Source: Georgenia satyanarayanai
GTDB taxonomy: Bacteria; Actinomycetota; Actinomycetes; Actinomycetales; Actinomycetaceae
Length of the DNA stretch: 64,000 nucleotides
NCBI RefSeq assembly: GCF_900116375.1
Contig: NZ_UETB01000002.1
Coordinates: 124,001-188,000 of the forward strand
Reading direction: 5' to 3'
Part shown: positions 32,884-42,453 of the stretch, piece after piece
Numbering within the stretch: position 1 is the stretch's first letter
Layout: each line of letters opens with the position of its first letter
Made by a program: the position numbers and the translations under genes
Notes under the pieces: model-generated
Told to the model about the DNA's origin: nothing
Database searches by the model: none
What the model saw: only the letters and a program-made list of their open reading frames with translations

Positions 32884-33885
32884 CTACGGGGCGGGGGCGG
32901 TGCTCCCGCGCTCGACGAGCCGGGTGGGCAGGCGCACGTGGGCACGGGCGGTGTCGTCGCCGGCGATGAGGCGCACGAGCAGCCCGACGGCCTCGGCACC
33001 CATCTGCTGGATGGGCTGGGCCACGGTCGTGAGGGGCGGCGTGGCGGCGACGGCCTCGGGGACGTCGTCGAAGCCGACGACGGACAGGTCCTCCGGCACC
33101 CGCAGCCCGACGTCGCGGGCGGCGTCGATGGTCGCGATCGCCATGAGGTCGTTGGCCGCGAAGACGGCGGTGGGACGGTCGGCCAGGCCGAGGAGCTCGT
33201 GCGCGGGCTGGTCGGCGCTCTCGCGCCGGTAGCCACCGACGCGAACGAGCCGTGGGTCGACCGGCAGCCCGGCTGCCGCCATCGCGCTGCGGAAGCCCTC
33301 CTCGCGCAGCCGCGAGCTCTCCAGGTCGGTGCGGCCGCCGAGGAAAGCGATGCGGCGGTGGCCGAGGGCGATGAGGTGCTCGGTGGCGAGGACGGCACCG
33401 GCGTCGTTGTCCGCGTCGACGGTCGCGATACCGGCGGGGCCCTCGTGCGGGTCGATCGCGACGACGGGCACGTCATCACGCACCTCGACGACGGTCGGGG
33501 TGACGATGACGGCGCCGTCGATGAGGGTGCCGCTCAGCCGGGACAGCGAGCGTCGCTCCCAGCCGACGTCGCTTCCCGCGTGGGCGGTGCCGGAGTAGGC
33601 CAGCACGTCGTAGCCCGTGGCCGCGACGGCGGCCGAGACACCCTTGAGGATCTCGGCACTGAAGGGCTCGAACTCGGCGACGAGGATCCCGATGACGTTG
33701 GTGCGGCGGCTTCGCAGGCTGCGCGCCACCAGCGAGGACTCGTACCCGAGCCGGGAGATGACCTCCTGCACCCGCTCGCTCGTCGCGGCGGCGACGCCGT
33801 ACCGGCCGTTGATGACCTTGGACACGGTCGCGACAGAGACGCCGGCACTGCGCGCCACGTCCGTGATGGTCACCCGTTCGCTCAC
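32884..33885 (-). CDS. LacI-family repressor of the sugar uptake/GH3 locus
   Basis: 333 aa. The HTH VTITDVARSAGVSVATVSKVINGRYGVAAATSERV is at the N-terminus with the hinge following, then a periplasmic-binding-type sensor domain. It starts with GTG at 33885, 26 bp from a perfect 14-bp palindrome placed between it and the divergent ABC transporter. It should repress the importer and GH3 gene until the cognate oligosaccharide is present. The sugar is not identifiable from sequence. Confidence 0.9.
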   Translation of the reverse strand: MSERVTITDVARSAGVSVATVSKVINGRYGVAAATSERVQEVISRLGYESSLVARSLRSRRTNVIGILVAEFEPFSAEILKGVSAAVAATGYDVLAYSGTAHAGSDVGWERRSLSRLSGTLIDGAVIVTPTVVEVRDDVPVVAIDPHEGPAGIATVDADNDAGAVLATEHLIALGHRRIAFLGGRTDLESSRLREEGFRSAMAAAGLPVDPRLVRVGGYRRESADQPAHELLGLADRPTAVFAANDLMAIATIDAARDVGLRVPEDLSVVGFDDVPEAVAATPPLTTVAQPIQQMGAEAVGLLVRLIAGDDTARAHVRLPTRLVERGSTAPAP

Positions 33886-33910
33886 CCTGGAGACTCTACC
33901 GCTACTAAAA

Positions 33911-33924
33911 CGTTATCGATAACG
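33911..33924. promoter_or_regulatory. LacI-type operator
   Basis: CGTTATCGATAACG is a perfect palindrome with the CG-centred symmetry of LacI/GalR sites. It lies immediately before TTGACA (33926-33931), the best -35 of the ABC operon, so bound repressor would block the plus-strand promoter and could autoregulate the repressor. Confidence 0.85.
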
Positions 33925-33925
33925 A

Positions 33926-33955
33926 TTGACACGCCCGCCGCGCCCCTGCCACGCT
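33926..33955 (+). promoter_or_regulatory. Promoter of the sugar ABC operon
   Basis: TTGACA at 33926-33931 and a weak -10 CACGCT at 33950-33955 with an 18-bp spacer. The LacI operator abuts the -35. Confidence 0.5.
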
Positions 33956-33993
33956 GGCGCCACCCTGTCGACGACGACTGAAGGATTCTCCAC

Positions 33994-35295
33994 ATGCTTC
34001 ACAGACGAGTAGTCAGCATGACCGCGCTTGGCCTCAGCGCCGCGCTCCTCCTCGCCGCCTGTGGCGAGAGCGAGGACCCCGATGCCACCGGGAACGGCGG
34101 CGACGGCGACTCGGTCACCCTCACGTGGTGGCACAACTCCAACAACGAGCCCGGTGTCAGCGTCTACGAGCAGGTTGCCGCGGACTTCGAGGAGGACAAC
34201 CCCGGGGTCACGATCGAGATCACCCCCCTCGCGCACGAGGACATGCTCACCCGCCTCGACGCCGCCTTCCAGACCGGGGACACGCCCGACGTCTACATGG
34301 AACGCGGCGGCGGCGAGCTGGCCTCGCACGTCGAGGCCGGCCTGACCAAGGACCTCACCGACGTCGCCGCGGACACGATCGACAAGCTCGGCTCGTCGGT
34401 CGACGGCTGGACCAACGACGACCGCGTCTACGCCCTGCCCTTCTCGGTCGGCGTCGTCGGCTTCTGGTACAACAAGGACCTCTTCGAGCAGGCCGGGATC
34501 ACCGAGCCGCCCGCGACGATGGAGGAGTTCGACGCCGCCGTCGACGCTCTCAAGGGTGCCGGCATCGAGCCGATCTCCGTGGGCGCCGGTGACAAGTGGC
34601 CCGCCGCGCACTACTGGTACTACTTCGCGCTGCGCGAGTGCAGCCAGGACGTGCTGACCGACGCGGTCACCTCCCTCGACTTCTCCGACCCGTGCTTCGT
34701 CGCGGCCGGCGAGGACCTCGAGGAGCTCGTGGCCACGGAGCCCTTCAACACCGGCTTCCTCGCCACCCCGGCCCAGACCGGCCCGACCTCCGCGTCCGGC
34801 CTGCTCGCGACCGAGCAGGTCGCGATGGAGCTCGCCGGCCACTGGGAGCCCGGCGTCATGCAGGGCCTCACCGAGGACAACGAGGGCCTGGGCGACAAGA
34901 CCGGCTGGTTCCCCTTCCCCGCCGTCGAGGGCGGTCAGGGCGACCCGGAGGCCGCCCTGGGCGGCGGTGACGCGTGGGCGTGCTCGAACGACGCGCCCGA
35001 CGCCTGCGTCGACTTCATCACCTACCTGCTCAGCGACGAGGTCCAGCAGACCTTCGCCGAGAACGACATGGGCCTGCCGACCAACCCGGCCGCGATCGAC
35101 TCCGTGTCCGACCCGGCGCTGGCCGACCTCCTCGCCTTCCGCGACGAGGCCCCCTTCGTCCAGCTCTACTTCGACACCGCCTTCGGGGAGAACGTCGGTG
35201 GCGCGATGAACGACGAGATCGCTCTCGTCTTCGCCGGCCAGTCCTCCGCGCAGGGCATCGTCGACGCCATCCAGGCCGCGGCAGACCTGGGATGA
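33994..35295 (+). CDS. Sugar ABC transporter substrate-binding lipoprotein
   Basis: 433 aa family 1 extracellular binding protein. The lipobox LLLAACGES places the lipidated Cys near residue 23. VTLTWWHNSNNEPG, TPDVYMERGGGEL and GVVGFWYNKDLFEQAGI are typical of the MalE/CebE/XynE group. It captures an oligosaccharide at the membrane. GAAGGA precedes the ATG. It overlaps the first permease by 4 nt. Linkage to a GH3 enzyme suggests a beta-linked disaccharide such as cellobiose or xylobiose, which is inference. Confidence 0.9.
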   Translation: MLHRRVVSMTALGLSAALLLAACGESEDPDATGNGGDGDSVTLTWWHNSNNEPGVSVYEQVAADFEEDNPGVTIEITPLAHEDMLTRLDAAFQTGDTPDVYMERGGGELASHVEAGLTKDLTDVAADTIDKLGSSVDGWTNDDRVYALPFSVGVVGFWYNKDLFEQAGITEPPATMEEFDAAVDALKGAGIEPISVGAGDKWPAAHYWYYFALRECSQDVLTDAVTSLDFSDPCFVAAGEDLEELVATEPFNTGFLATPAQTGPTSASGLLATEQVAMELAGHWEPGVMQGLTEDNEGLGDKTGWFPFPAVEGGQGDPEAALGGGDAWACSNDAPDACVDFITYLLSDEVQQTFAENDMGLPTNPAAIDSVSDPALADLLAFRDEAPFVQLYFDTAFGENVGGAMNDEIALVFAGQSSAQGIVDAIQAAADLG

Positions 35296-36329
35296 GTGAC
35301 GTGGCAGACGACGTGACCCGACCGGGTGCCGCCGCTGCCACGCTGCCGGAGCCCCGTCCCGCCGGCCGTGCCCCCGCACGGCCGGCGGGACGGCCGGACG
35401 GGCGCGGCCCGTCCCGCCTCTCCGGCCGGTGGCGCAAGCGCCTGGAGATCGCCTTCTTCGTCGGACCGGCACTGGCGCTGTTCGCGCTGTTCGTCGTCGT
35501 GCCCGTCGCCCAGGCGGTGCGCTACTCGGCATTCAGCTGGAACGGCCTGGGACCGCTCGACGACTTCGTGGGCCTGGCGAACTACACCCGCGCACTGCAG
35601 GACCAGATCTTCACCGACGCGGTCATGCACAACCTCACGATCGTCGTCCTGTCGATCCTCATCCAGCTGCCCCTGGGGCTGGGTGTCGCGCTCCTGCTCA
35701 ACCGCGAGATGTGGGGCCGCTCCTTCCTGCGGGTGGTCATCTTCGTCCCCTACGTCCTGGCGGAGGTCGTCGCCGGCGTCGTGTGGTTCATGCTGCTGCA
35801 GCCGAACGGACCGGTGGACGCCGCTCTCGAGGCCGTGGGGCTCGGCAGCGCCGTCCAGGTGTGGCTCGGGGACCCGGAGGTCGCCCTCTACACCGTCATG
35901 GTCGTCCTCACCTGGAAGTACCTCGGCCTGGCCGTCATCCTCTTCCTCGCCGGTCTGCAGGGCGTCCCGCCCGAGCTCTACGAGGCCGCCCAGATCGACG
36001 GCGCCTCGTGGTGGCAGGTGCAGCGGCGCATCACCGTCCCCCTCCTCGGACCGACCATCCGCACCTGGGGGTTCCTCTCGATGATCGGCTCGCTCCAGCT
36101 CTTCGACATGGTGTGGATCCTCACCAAGGGCGGGCCGGCGAACTCGACGATCACGATGGCGATCTACCTCATCAACCAGGGAACCAACCGGAGCCTGTAC
36201 GGCTACGCCTCGGCGGTCGCCGTCCTCCTCTTCGTCATCTCCCTCGTCCTCGCGCTCACCTACCAGCGCCTCATCCTGCGGCGCGACACCGACGTGCCCC
36301 GTCCCAGCCGGAAGAAGGTGACCCGATGA
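35292..36329 (+). CDS. Sugar ABC transporter permease 1 (MsmF/MalF type)
   Basis: 345 aa with six helices after a 50-residue Pro/Arg-rich cytoplasmic N-terminus. The coupling motif EAAQIDGASWWQVQRRITVPLLGP is near residue 235. It pairs with the next gene to form the channel. It overlaps both neighbours by 4 nt. No ATPase gene is in the operon, so a shared MsmK/MsiK-type ATPase elsewhere is expected. Confidence 0.9.
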   Translation: MSDVADDVTRPGAAAATLPEPRPAGRAPARPAGRPDGRGPSRLSGRWRKRLEIAFFVGPALALFALFVVVPVAQAVRYSAFSWNGLGPLDDFVGLANYTRALQDQIFTDAVMHNLTIVVLSILIQLPLGLGVALLLNREMWGRSFLRVVIFVPYVLAEVVAGVVWFMLLQPNGPVDAALEAVGLGSAVQVWLGDPEVALYTVMVVLTWKYLGLAVILFLAGLQGVPPELYEAAQIDGASWWQVQRRITVPLLGPTIRTWGFLSMIGSLQLFDMVWILTKGGPANSTITMAIYLINQGTNRSLYGYASAVAVLLFVISLVLALTYQRLILRRDTDVPRPSRKKVTR

Positions 36330-37219
36330 CCGCCGTGGTCCCCGTCTCCCCGCCGGAGGAGACCACCGAGGCCGAGCCCGGGCGTCGCCGACGCGGCAAC
36401 GCGTTCGCCGGCGGCAACCCGCTCGTCTACGCGATCGCGCTCGTCGTCGTCGCCGCCACGCTCGCCCCCGTTGTCTACGCCGTCCTCGGCGGGTTCCGGA
36501 GCAACGCGCAGCTCGCGGCCGACCCGGTGAGCCTGCCCGACCCGTGGGTGCTGACCAACTACACGAACGTCGTCACGTCCTCGAGCTTCTGGCGCTTCGC
36601 CCTCAACTCCACGATCGTCTCGCTCATCACGACGGCGGTCGTCGCCGTGTTCGGGATCATGGCGGCCTACCCGCTGGCCCGGTACACCTTCAAGGGCCGC
36701 GAGGCGCTCTTCCTCGTGTTCGTGCTGGGCCTGCTCTTCCCGCTGACGGTCGCGATCATCCCGCTCTTCCTCATGGTGCGGGACCTGGGTCTGACCAACA
36801 GCGTGTGGGGCGTGGCGCTGCCGCAGGCGGCCTTCGCGCTGCCGATGACCGTCGTCATCCTGCGGCCCTTCCTCATGGCGCTGCCCAAGGAGCTGGAGGA
36901 GGCCGCGCTGCTCGACGGCGCCAGCCGCATCGGCTTCTTCTGGCGCATCCTGCTGCCGCTGTCCGGCCCCGGCATGGTGACCGTCGGCGTCCTCGCGTTC
37001 GTCGCGTCCTGGAACGCCTACCTGCTGCCGCTCCTCGTCCTCAACGACCCCGCGGCACAGACCCTGCCGCTCGGTGTGGCGAGCTTCTCCACCGAGCACG
37101 CGCAGGACACCGCCGGTGTCCTCGCCTTCACCTCCCTGGCGATGATCCCCGCCCTCGTCTTCTTCCTCGCGGCGGAGAAGCGGATCGTCAACGGCCTCCA
37201 GGGCGCCGTCAAGGGCTGA
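36326..37219 (+). CDS. Sugar ABC transporter permease 2 (MsmG/MalG type)
   Basis: 297 aa with six helices. The EAA loop EEAALLDGASRIGFFWRILLPL is near residue 190, and a MalG-type C-terminus VNGLQGAVKG ends the protein. It forms a heterodimer with permease 1. The gene ends 51 bp before the GH3 start, so all four genes are probably one transcript. Confidence 0.9.
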   Translation: MTAVVPVSPPEETTEAEPGRRRRGNAFAGGNPLVYAIALVVVAATLAPVVYAVLGGFRSNAQLAADPVSLPDPWVLTNYTNVVTSSSFWRFALNSTIVSLITTAVVAVFGIMAAYPLARYTFKGREALFLVFVLGLLFPLTVAIIPLFLMVRDLGLTNSVWGVALPQAAFALPMTVVILRPFLMALPKELEEAALLDGASRIGFFWRILLPLSGPGMVTVGVLAFVASWNAYLLPLLVLNDPAAQTLPLGVASFSTEHAQDTAGVLAFTSLAMIPALVFFLAAEKRIVNGLQGAVKG

Positions 37220-37270
37220 GGCCGGCACCACCCCGTCCCGGCCGAGCCGGGCCCGATCGAAGGACCACCT

Positions 37271-39592
37271 GTGACTGACACCGTCCCCGCCCAGCCGGAC
37301 ACCCTGGCTCCCGGCGCCCACCAGGAGCCCGCGAGCGCCCGCGTGCGCGAGCTCCTCGCCTCGATGACCCTCGAGGAGAAGCTCGCGCAGATCGTCGGCC
37401 TGTGGGTGGGCGCCGGCGCGGACGGCGAGGTCGTGGCCCCGCTCCAGGACGCGATGCTCGACGAGGCTCCCCGCTTCACCGAGTTCGCCCGCCACGGGCT
37501 CGGCCACCTCACGCGGGTCTTCGGCACCCACCCGGTGGAGCCGTCCGTCGGTCGCCGCGCCCTGCTGGAGTCCCAGCGCTGGCTGGTGGAGAACACCCGC
37601 CTCGGCATCCCCGCCATCGCGCACGAGGAGTGCCTCACCGGTGTGGCCGCCTGGCGGGCGGCGACCTTCCCGACGCCGCTGGCGTGGGGCGCGGCCTTCG
37701 ACCCCGCGCTCGTGGAGGAGATGGCGGCCGCGATCGGTGAGTCGATGGTGGCCCTCGGGGTGCACCAGGGCCTGTCGCCGGTGCTCGACGTCGTGCGCGA
37801 CGCGCGCTGGGGTCGGGTCGAGGAGTGCATCGGTGAGGACCCCTACCTCGTCGGCACCGTGGGCACCGCCTACGTGCGCGGGCTGCAGAGCACCGGCATC
37901 CACGCCACCCTCAAGCACCTCGTCGGCTACTCCGCCTCCCGCGCCGGACGCAACCTCGCCCCGGTCCACGCCGGGCCCCGCGAGATCGCCGACGTCCTCC
38001 TGCCCCCCTTCGAGATGGCGGTGCGCGACGGCGGCGCCCGCTCGGTCATGCACGCCTACACGGAGATCGACGGCGTGCCCGTCGCCGCCGACCCGGAGAT
38101 CCTCACCGGTCTTCTCCGTGAGCAGTGGGGCTTCGACGGGACCGTCGTCGCCGACTACTTCGGCGTCGCCTTCCTCCACCTCCTGCACGGGGTGGCGGCC
38201 AACCCGGGTCACGCGGCCCAGCTGGCCCTCGCCGCCGGGATCGACGTCGAGCTGCCCACCGGCAACGCCTACCTCGCGCCGCTGCGGGAACGCATCGAGG
38301 ACGGCCGCACGCCCGTCGAGCTCGTCGACCGGGCGGTGCTGCGCGTGCTGCGCCAGAAGGAGGAGCTCGGCCTTCTCGACGCGGACTTCTCCGCCGACGC
38401 CCCCGCGGACGACATCGACCTCGACCCGCCGCACCACCGCGCCCTCGCGCAGCGGCTCGCCGAGGAGTCGGTCGTGCTCCTGAGCAACGACGGCACCCTC
38501 CCGCTTGCCTCCCCGGCACGCGTCGCCGTCGTCGGCCCGAACGCGCACCGGGTGCCGGCCCTCTTCGGCTGCTACTCCTTCGTCAACCACGTCATCCCGC
38601 AGCACCCCGGCACGGAGGACGGCATCCCCGCCCCCACCGTCCTCGAGGCGCTGCGCACCGAGGGCGTCGAGGCGGCCTACGCCGCCGGGTGCGCCGTGGA
38701 CGACGACGACCGCTCGGGCATCGCCGAGGCGGTGGCGCTGGCCGCGGAGGCGGAGGTCGCCGTCGTCGTCGTCGGGGACCAGTCCGGGCTCTTCGGGCGC
38801 GGGACCGTCGGGGAGGGCTGCGACCGCGACGACCTCGAGCTGCCCGGTGTGCAGCGTGAGCTCGTCGAGGCGGTGCTCGCCACGGGCACCCCGGTGGTGC
38901 TCGTCCTGCTCACCGGCCGCCCCTACGTCATCGACTGGGCGCTGGAGCGGTGTGCCGCCGTCGTCCAGAGCTTCTTCCCGGGCGAGGCGGGCGGCGCCGC
39001 GCTGGCCGGCGTCCTCACCGGTCGGGTCAACCCCTCCGGCCGTCTCCCGGTGAGCATGCCGCGGTCGGCCGGCTCCCAGCCCTACTCCTACCTGCACCCG
39101 GCGCTCACCGGCCCGTCCTCGACGACGAACCTCGACCCCACCCCGGCCCTCCCCTTCGGCCACGGGCTCGGGTACACGACCTTCACCAGGTCGGGGCTGG
39201 AGGTGGCGTCGCCCGAGGTGGCGACCGACGGCAGCGTCGAGGTGTCCGTGCGGGTGCGCAACACCGGCGAGCGAGCGGGGACCGACGTGGTCCAGCTGTA
39301 CGGCCGCGACGTCGTCGGCACCGTGACCCGCCCGGTCGCCCAGCTCCTCGGCTACTGCCGCGTCGACCTCGAGCCCGGCGAGGAGGCCACCGTGCACCTC
39401 ACCGTCCCGACGACGCGCCTCGCCTTCAGCGACCGCCGCATGGTGCGGGTCGTGGAGCCGGGGACCGTCGAGCTGTGGGTCGGGCCGAGCTGCGCGGAGC
39501 GGGAGACGGAGTCCTCCGTCGAGCTCGTCGGCGGGGTCCACGAGGTCCGTCCGCAGGACCCGCGCCTCACCCGCACCGAGATCACCCGGTAA
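37271..39592 (+). CDS. Glycoside hydrolase family 3 (beta-glucosidase/beta-xylosidase)
   Basis: 773 aa. The GH3 (alpha/beta)8 domain carries the nucleophile Asp295 in FDGTVVADYFGV. A GH3_C sandwich domain follows (VGPNAHRVPALFGCYSF, GDQSGLFGRGTVGEGCDRDDL), then a fibronectin III-like domain. There is no signal peptide, so it works in the cytoplasm on imported oligosaccharides. GAAGGA precedes a GTG start. It is last in the LacI-controlled operon. Beta-glucosidase versus beta-xylosidase cannot be decided from sequence. Confidence 0.9.
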   Translation: MTDTVPAQPDTLAPGAHQEPASARVRELLASMTLEEKLAQIVGLWVGAGADGEVVAPLQDAMLDEAPRFTEFARHGLGHLTRVFGTHPVEPSVGRRALLESQRWLVENTRLGIPAIAHEECLTGVAAWRAATFPTPLAWGAAFDPALVEEMAAAIGESMVALGVHQGLSPVLDVVRDARWGRVEECIGEDPYLVGTVGTAYVRGLQSTGIHATLKHLVGYSASRAGRNLAPVHAGPREIADVLLPPFEMAVRDGGARSVMHAYTEIDGVPVAADPEILTGLLREQWGFDGTVVADYFGVAFLHLLHGVAANPGHAAQLALAAGIDVELPTGNAYLAPLRERIEDGRTPVELVDRAVLRVLRQKEELGLLDADFSADAPADDIDLDPPHHRALAQRLAEESVVLLSNDGTLPLASPARVAVVGPNAHRVPALFGCYSFVNHVIPQHPGTEDGIPAPTVLEALRTEGVEAAYAAGCAVDDDDRSGIAEAVALAAEAEVAVVVVGDQSGLFGRGTVGEGCDRDDLELPGVQRELVEAVLATGTPVVLVLLTGRPYVIDWALERCAAVVQSFFPGEAGGAALAGVLTGRVNPSGRLPVSMPRSAGSQPYSYLHPALTGPSSTTNLDPTPALPFGHGLGYTTFTRSGLEVASPEVATDGSVEVSVRVRNTGERAGTDVVQLYGRDVVGTVTRPVAQLLGYCRVDLEPGEEATVHLTVPTTRLAFSDRRMVRVVEPGTVELWVGPSCAERETESSVELVGGVHEVRPQDPRLTRTEITR

Positions 39593-39616
39593 CCCGCCTC
39601 CGGCGACCCACCCCGT

Positions 39617-39701
39617 CGCCGAGAGCTGAGTTGTTACTCCCCCAGCGCCCCGCTGCCCGCCACGGGGCGGGGCCCGGCGAGTAACAACTCAGCTCTCGGC
39701 G
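39617..39701. repeat. Locus A: 23-bp inverted pair of the GAGTTGTTAC repeat in a convergent gap
   Basis: A forward copy (39617-39637) and a reverse copy (39681-39701) pair perfectly over 23 bp including flanking bases (39617-39639 with 39679-39701). The loop itself contains a GC hairpin. Both arms carry the same change from the consensus (GAGAGCT instead of GAGCGCT), so pairing is kept. It sits between the convergent GH3 and MFS genes and could end both transcripts. Confidence 0.85.
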
Positions 39702-39769
39702 CGGGTAGGGGTGACGCGGGTGGGGTGACGTGGGTAGCGGGCCTGGGATGCGGTGGGGGCCGGGCCGGG

Positions 39770-41017
39770 CTACAGGAGGCCGGCGCGGCGGCGGGTGGTC
39801 CGGGTGGCGTGGACCGACCAGCGCGGGACCCACCGGGCCAGCGCGGCGGTCGCGAGCCCGCCACCGCCCGCCATCACCCAGATGCCGGCGGCCAGGGAGC
39901 CGATCGCCGCACCACCGGAGACGACGAGCGGGCCCAGCGCTGCCCCGCCGTCCTGGAAGACACGCCAGATCCCGAGGAACTGGGCGCGCTCCCCGGGCGG
40001 GGCGGTGTCCGCCCCGAGCGTCATGAGGATGCCCGAGCTCATCCCGTTGCCCAGGCCGAGCAGCACGGCCACCGCGACGACGGGACCGAGGGTCGTCGTC
40101 AGCGGCAGCAGGGCCATCGCCACGCCCATGGTGAGCATGGCGGGCACCCCGATCCACAGCCGGCCGAAGGAGTCCATGACCTTGCCCGCCGGGTAGAAGA
40201 GCAGCATGTCGGCGGCGCCGGCGATGCCGAAGACGACGCTCGTGACGGCGGGGTCCAGGCCGAGGTGCTCGGTCCACAGCGGCAGCACCGTCTGGCGGGC
40301 CCCGCGCACCGCACCGACGAGGAGCACCGCCACCCCCAGGGTGGCGAAGACCTGGCGGTGCTCGACGAGGACCGAGCGCATCGACCGCCGCGGCGGTGCG
40401 TCCCGTCGCGGTCGCGCACCCGCGCCGTCGGCCCTCTCGGGGCGCACCGCCGCGATGACGGCGGTGGCGACGAGCGTGGTGCCCAGCGCCAGCCAGTAGC
40501 CGGCGCGCACGTCGGCGCCGTGGATGACGGCCGCCCCCGCGAAGGGCCCGATGAACAGCCCGATGCGGTGCACACCGGCGAGCGTCGACAGCACGCGGGC
40601 GCGCCGCAGCGGCGGGGTGATCTCGGTGAGGTAGGCGTGCCGGGCGAGGTTGAACACGGCGTTGGCCGCGCCGATGACGAGGACGCTGACGGCGAGGAGC
40701 GCGAGGTTCGGCGCGAGCGCCAGACCGACGAAGCCGACGGCGGCGACCAGACCCGCGAGCAGCATGGCGCCACGGTCACCGAGCCGGGCGGACAGCGCCC
40801 CGGCGGGCACGTCCGCGAGCAGCTGGCCGATCGGCAGGAGGGCAGCCATGAAGCCGGCGACGGCGAGCGAGGCGTCCAGCCCCGTCGCGGTGAGCGGGAC
40901 GATCGGCAGCATCGCGCCGATGCCGATCTCGAAGACCAGGGAGGGCACGAACGCGCCCAGCACCACGGGACGCAGGGGGAACATGGGCTCCCCGCGCCCG
41001 GCCGCGCGTGCGGTCAC
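39770..41017 (-). CDS. MFS transporter (multidrug-efflux-like)
   Basis: 415 aa with 12 helices. LADVPAGALSARLGDRGAMLLAG is the loop 2-3 motif, and LTEITPPLRRARVLSTLAGVHRIGLFIGP is the segment of helices 4-5. The GTG start overlaps the DUF3027 stop by 4 nt, so translation is coupled. An ATG 33 bases further in (MFPLRP) is an alternative. Substrate unknown. Confidence 0.82.
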   Translation of the reverse strand: MTARAAGRGEPMFPLRPVVLGAFVPSLVFEIGIGAMLPIVPLTATGLDASLAVAGFMAALLPIGQLLADVPAGALSARLGDRGAMLLAGLVAAVGFVGLALAPNLALLAVSVLVIGAANAVFNLARHAYLTEITPPLRRARVLSTLAGVHRIGLFIGPFAGAAVIHGADVRAGYWLALGTTLVATAVIAAVRPERADGAGARPRRDAPPRRSMRSVLVEHRQVFATLGVAVLLVGAVRGARQTVLPLWTEHLGLDPAVTSVVFGIAGAADMLLFYPAGKVMDSFGRLWIGVPAMLTMGVAMALLPLTTTLGPVVAVAVLLGLGNGMSSGILMTLGADTAPPGERAQFLGIWRVFQDGGAALGPLVVSGGAAIGSLAAGIWVMAGGGGLATAALARWVPRWSVHATRTTRRRAGLL

Positions 41018-41856
41018 GAGGCGTCGGGCGTGGTCCCCGTCTGCGGCTCACCGGCCGGCGGGTCGTGCGGCTGCGCGACGGAGACGACGTCGAGCTGGAG
41101 CTCGTCGATGACCGGCGCGGTCGGGTTCCAGTCGCTGGGCCGGTGGCGCTCGCCCGTCTCGGAGTGGGAGCCGCAGCCGTGGTCGAGGCTGACGACGCCG
41201 CCGTCGTCGGGGGACCACTCGTTGGCGCACACCCCGAAGACCTGGCGCAGGGAGCCGGCCAGGGGGAGGAAGAAGGCGCAGGTGGAGCACGGGGCCGCGG
41301 CGGCGCGGGCGCCCTTGGAGGTGGGGCCGTGCTCCCCCTCGTACCAGCGGGTCGCGGCCCGGCTGCGGCCCTCGGCCGACAGCACCCGCTCCCGGCCCAG
41401 GCCCACCTCGTAGGCGAGCTCGGGACCGAGGACGTCGGCGTCGATGCCGGTGGCCTCGTACGCGGCGTCCAGCCGTTCGTCGTCGCCGATGTAGGGCAGC
41501 TCGTCGGTGGGGCCGACGTCGCTGGGCTGCAGCCGCTGCGACCACGGCACCCAGCCGGGCGCGAGCACAGCCTGCGAGCCGGGCAGGTGGTTGACCTCCA
41601 CGACCGTGGCCCGGCGAGCGCGCGGCGGCCGCGACAGCGTCACCGCCCAGTACCAGCCGTGGTAGCCGGGCAGCAGGGAGGCGAAGACGTGGGTGAGGAG
41701 GCGGGAGTCCTCGACGACGTAGCCCGCGTGCTCACCGACCTGCGCCTCACCGACGTCGGCGACGACGGCGTCGCGAGCGAGGTCGACGGCCCCGGCCAGC
41801 ACCGCCTCCTTGGCGGGCGGGGCGGTGCGGGGCACGAGCACAGCGGGTCCAGTCAC
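41014..41856 (-). CDS. DUF3027 family protein
   Basis: 280 aa, soluble. The family core TLSRPPRARRATVVEVNHLPG and WVPWSQRLQPSDVGP is clear. A C-terminal Cys cluster (CSTCAFF, VCANEWSPDDG, HGCGSHSE) looks like a zinc site. Function is unknown. The family is restricted to actinobacteria and often lies beside cspA-like genes, as here (23 bp). Start is a probable leaderless GTG: TAGGAT, six bases, GTG on the minus strand. Confidence 0.85.
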   Translation of the reverse strand: MTGPAVLVPRTAPPAKEAVLAGAVDLARDAVVADVGEAQVGEHAGYVVEDSRLLTHVFASLLPGYHGWYWAVTLSRPPRARRATVVEVNHLPGSQAVLAPGWVPWSQRLQPSDVGPTDELPYIGDDERLDAAYEATGIDADVLGPELAYEVGLGRERVLSAEGRSRAATRWYEGEHGPTSKGARAAAAPCSTCAFFLPLAGSLRQVFGVCANEWSPDDGGVVSLDHGCGSHSETGERHRPSDWNPTAPVIDELQLDVVSVAQPHDPPAGEPQTGTTPDAS

Positions 41857-41879
41857 GACTTGATCCTAGTTGCCGTGGC

Positions 41880-42263
41880 TCAGGCGTCGAACTGGTCCGC
41901 GAGGACGCGCAGCACCTGGGCGAGCTTCGCGCCACGCCCCTTCTCGGGGTACCGGCCGCGGCGCAGCTCTCCGGAGGCACGGTCGAGCTCACGGATGAGG
42001 TCCTCGACGATCGGCACCATGTCCTCGGCCGGGCGGCGGTGCGCCTTGGCGACCGAGGGTGGCGGGTCGAGCAGACGCACCGAGAGCGCGGAGGGTCCCT
42101 TGCGGCCGTCGGCGAGACCGAAGTCCACCTTGGTGCCGGGCTTGGGGTTCGGGTTGTCCGCCGGCAGCGCCGAGGCGTGGAGGAAGACCTGGGTGCCGTC
42201 GTCGGCGGTGATGAAGCCGAAACCACGGTCGGCGTCGAACCACTTGACCTTGCCGGTGGGCAT
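41880..42263 (-). CDS. Cold-shock domain protein with C-terminal extension
   Basis: 127 aa. The cold-shock domain TGKVKWFDADRGFGFITADDGTQVFLHASAL carries the RNP1 (GFGFI) and RNP2 (VFLH) nucleic-acid-binding motifs. A 60-residue helical tail, AEDMVPIVEDLIRELDRASGELRRG, is typical of the longer actinobacterial form. It binds single-stranded nucleic acid as an RNA chaperone. Divergent from the SseB-domain gene, with TATACC (42395-42400) as a possible -10 for that gene. Confidence 0.9.
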   Translation of the reverse strand: MPTGKVKWFDADRGFGFITADDGTQVFLHASALPADNPNPKPGTKVDFGLADGRKGPSALSVRLLDPPPSVAKAHRRPAEDMVPIVEDLIRELDRASGELRRGRYPEKGRGAKLAQVLRVLADQFDA

Positions 42264-42453
42264 GGGACCTCTCTGGGCGGTGCAGGGGGCGGAGGAGGCG
42301 GCACGGTGCCGCCGGGAGGAACCACCAGTTTACCGGCCCCCGCGCCCCCGCAGGGCCCGATCCACGTCCGGCGATCGCCGGGGCGCCACCGGGCTATACC
42401 GTGGAGGACGGGGCCGGGAGGTCCCGGCGCACCGAGCGAGCGAAGGGCGAGAG

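Noticed and set aside
36260-39541. Minus-strand open frame of 1093 codons opposite the permease and GH3 genes
   Set aside because: High GC leaves long antisense frames open. It runs across three well-supported genes and its product has low-complexity Arg/Gly/Asp content with no domain.
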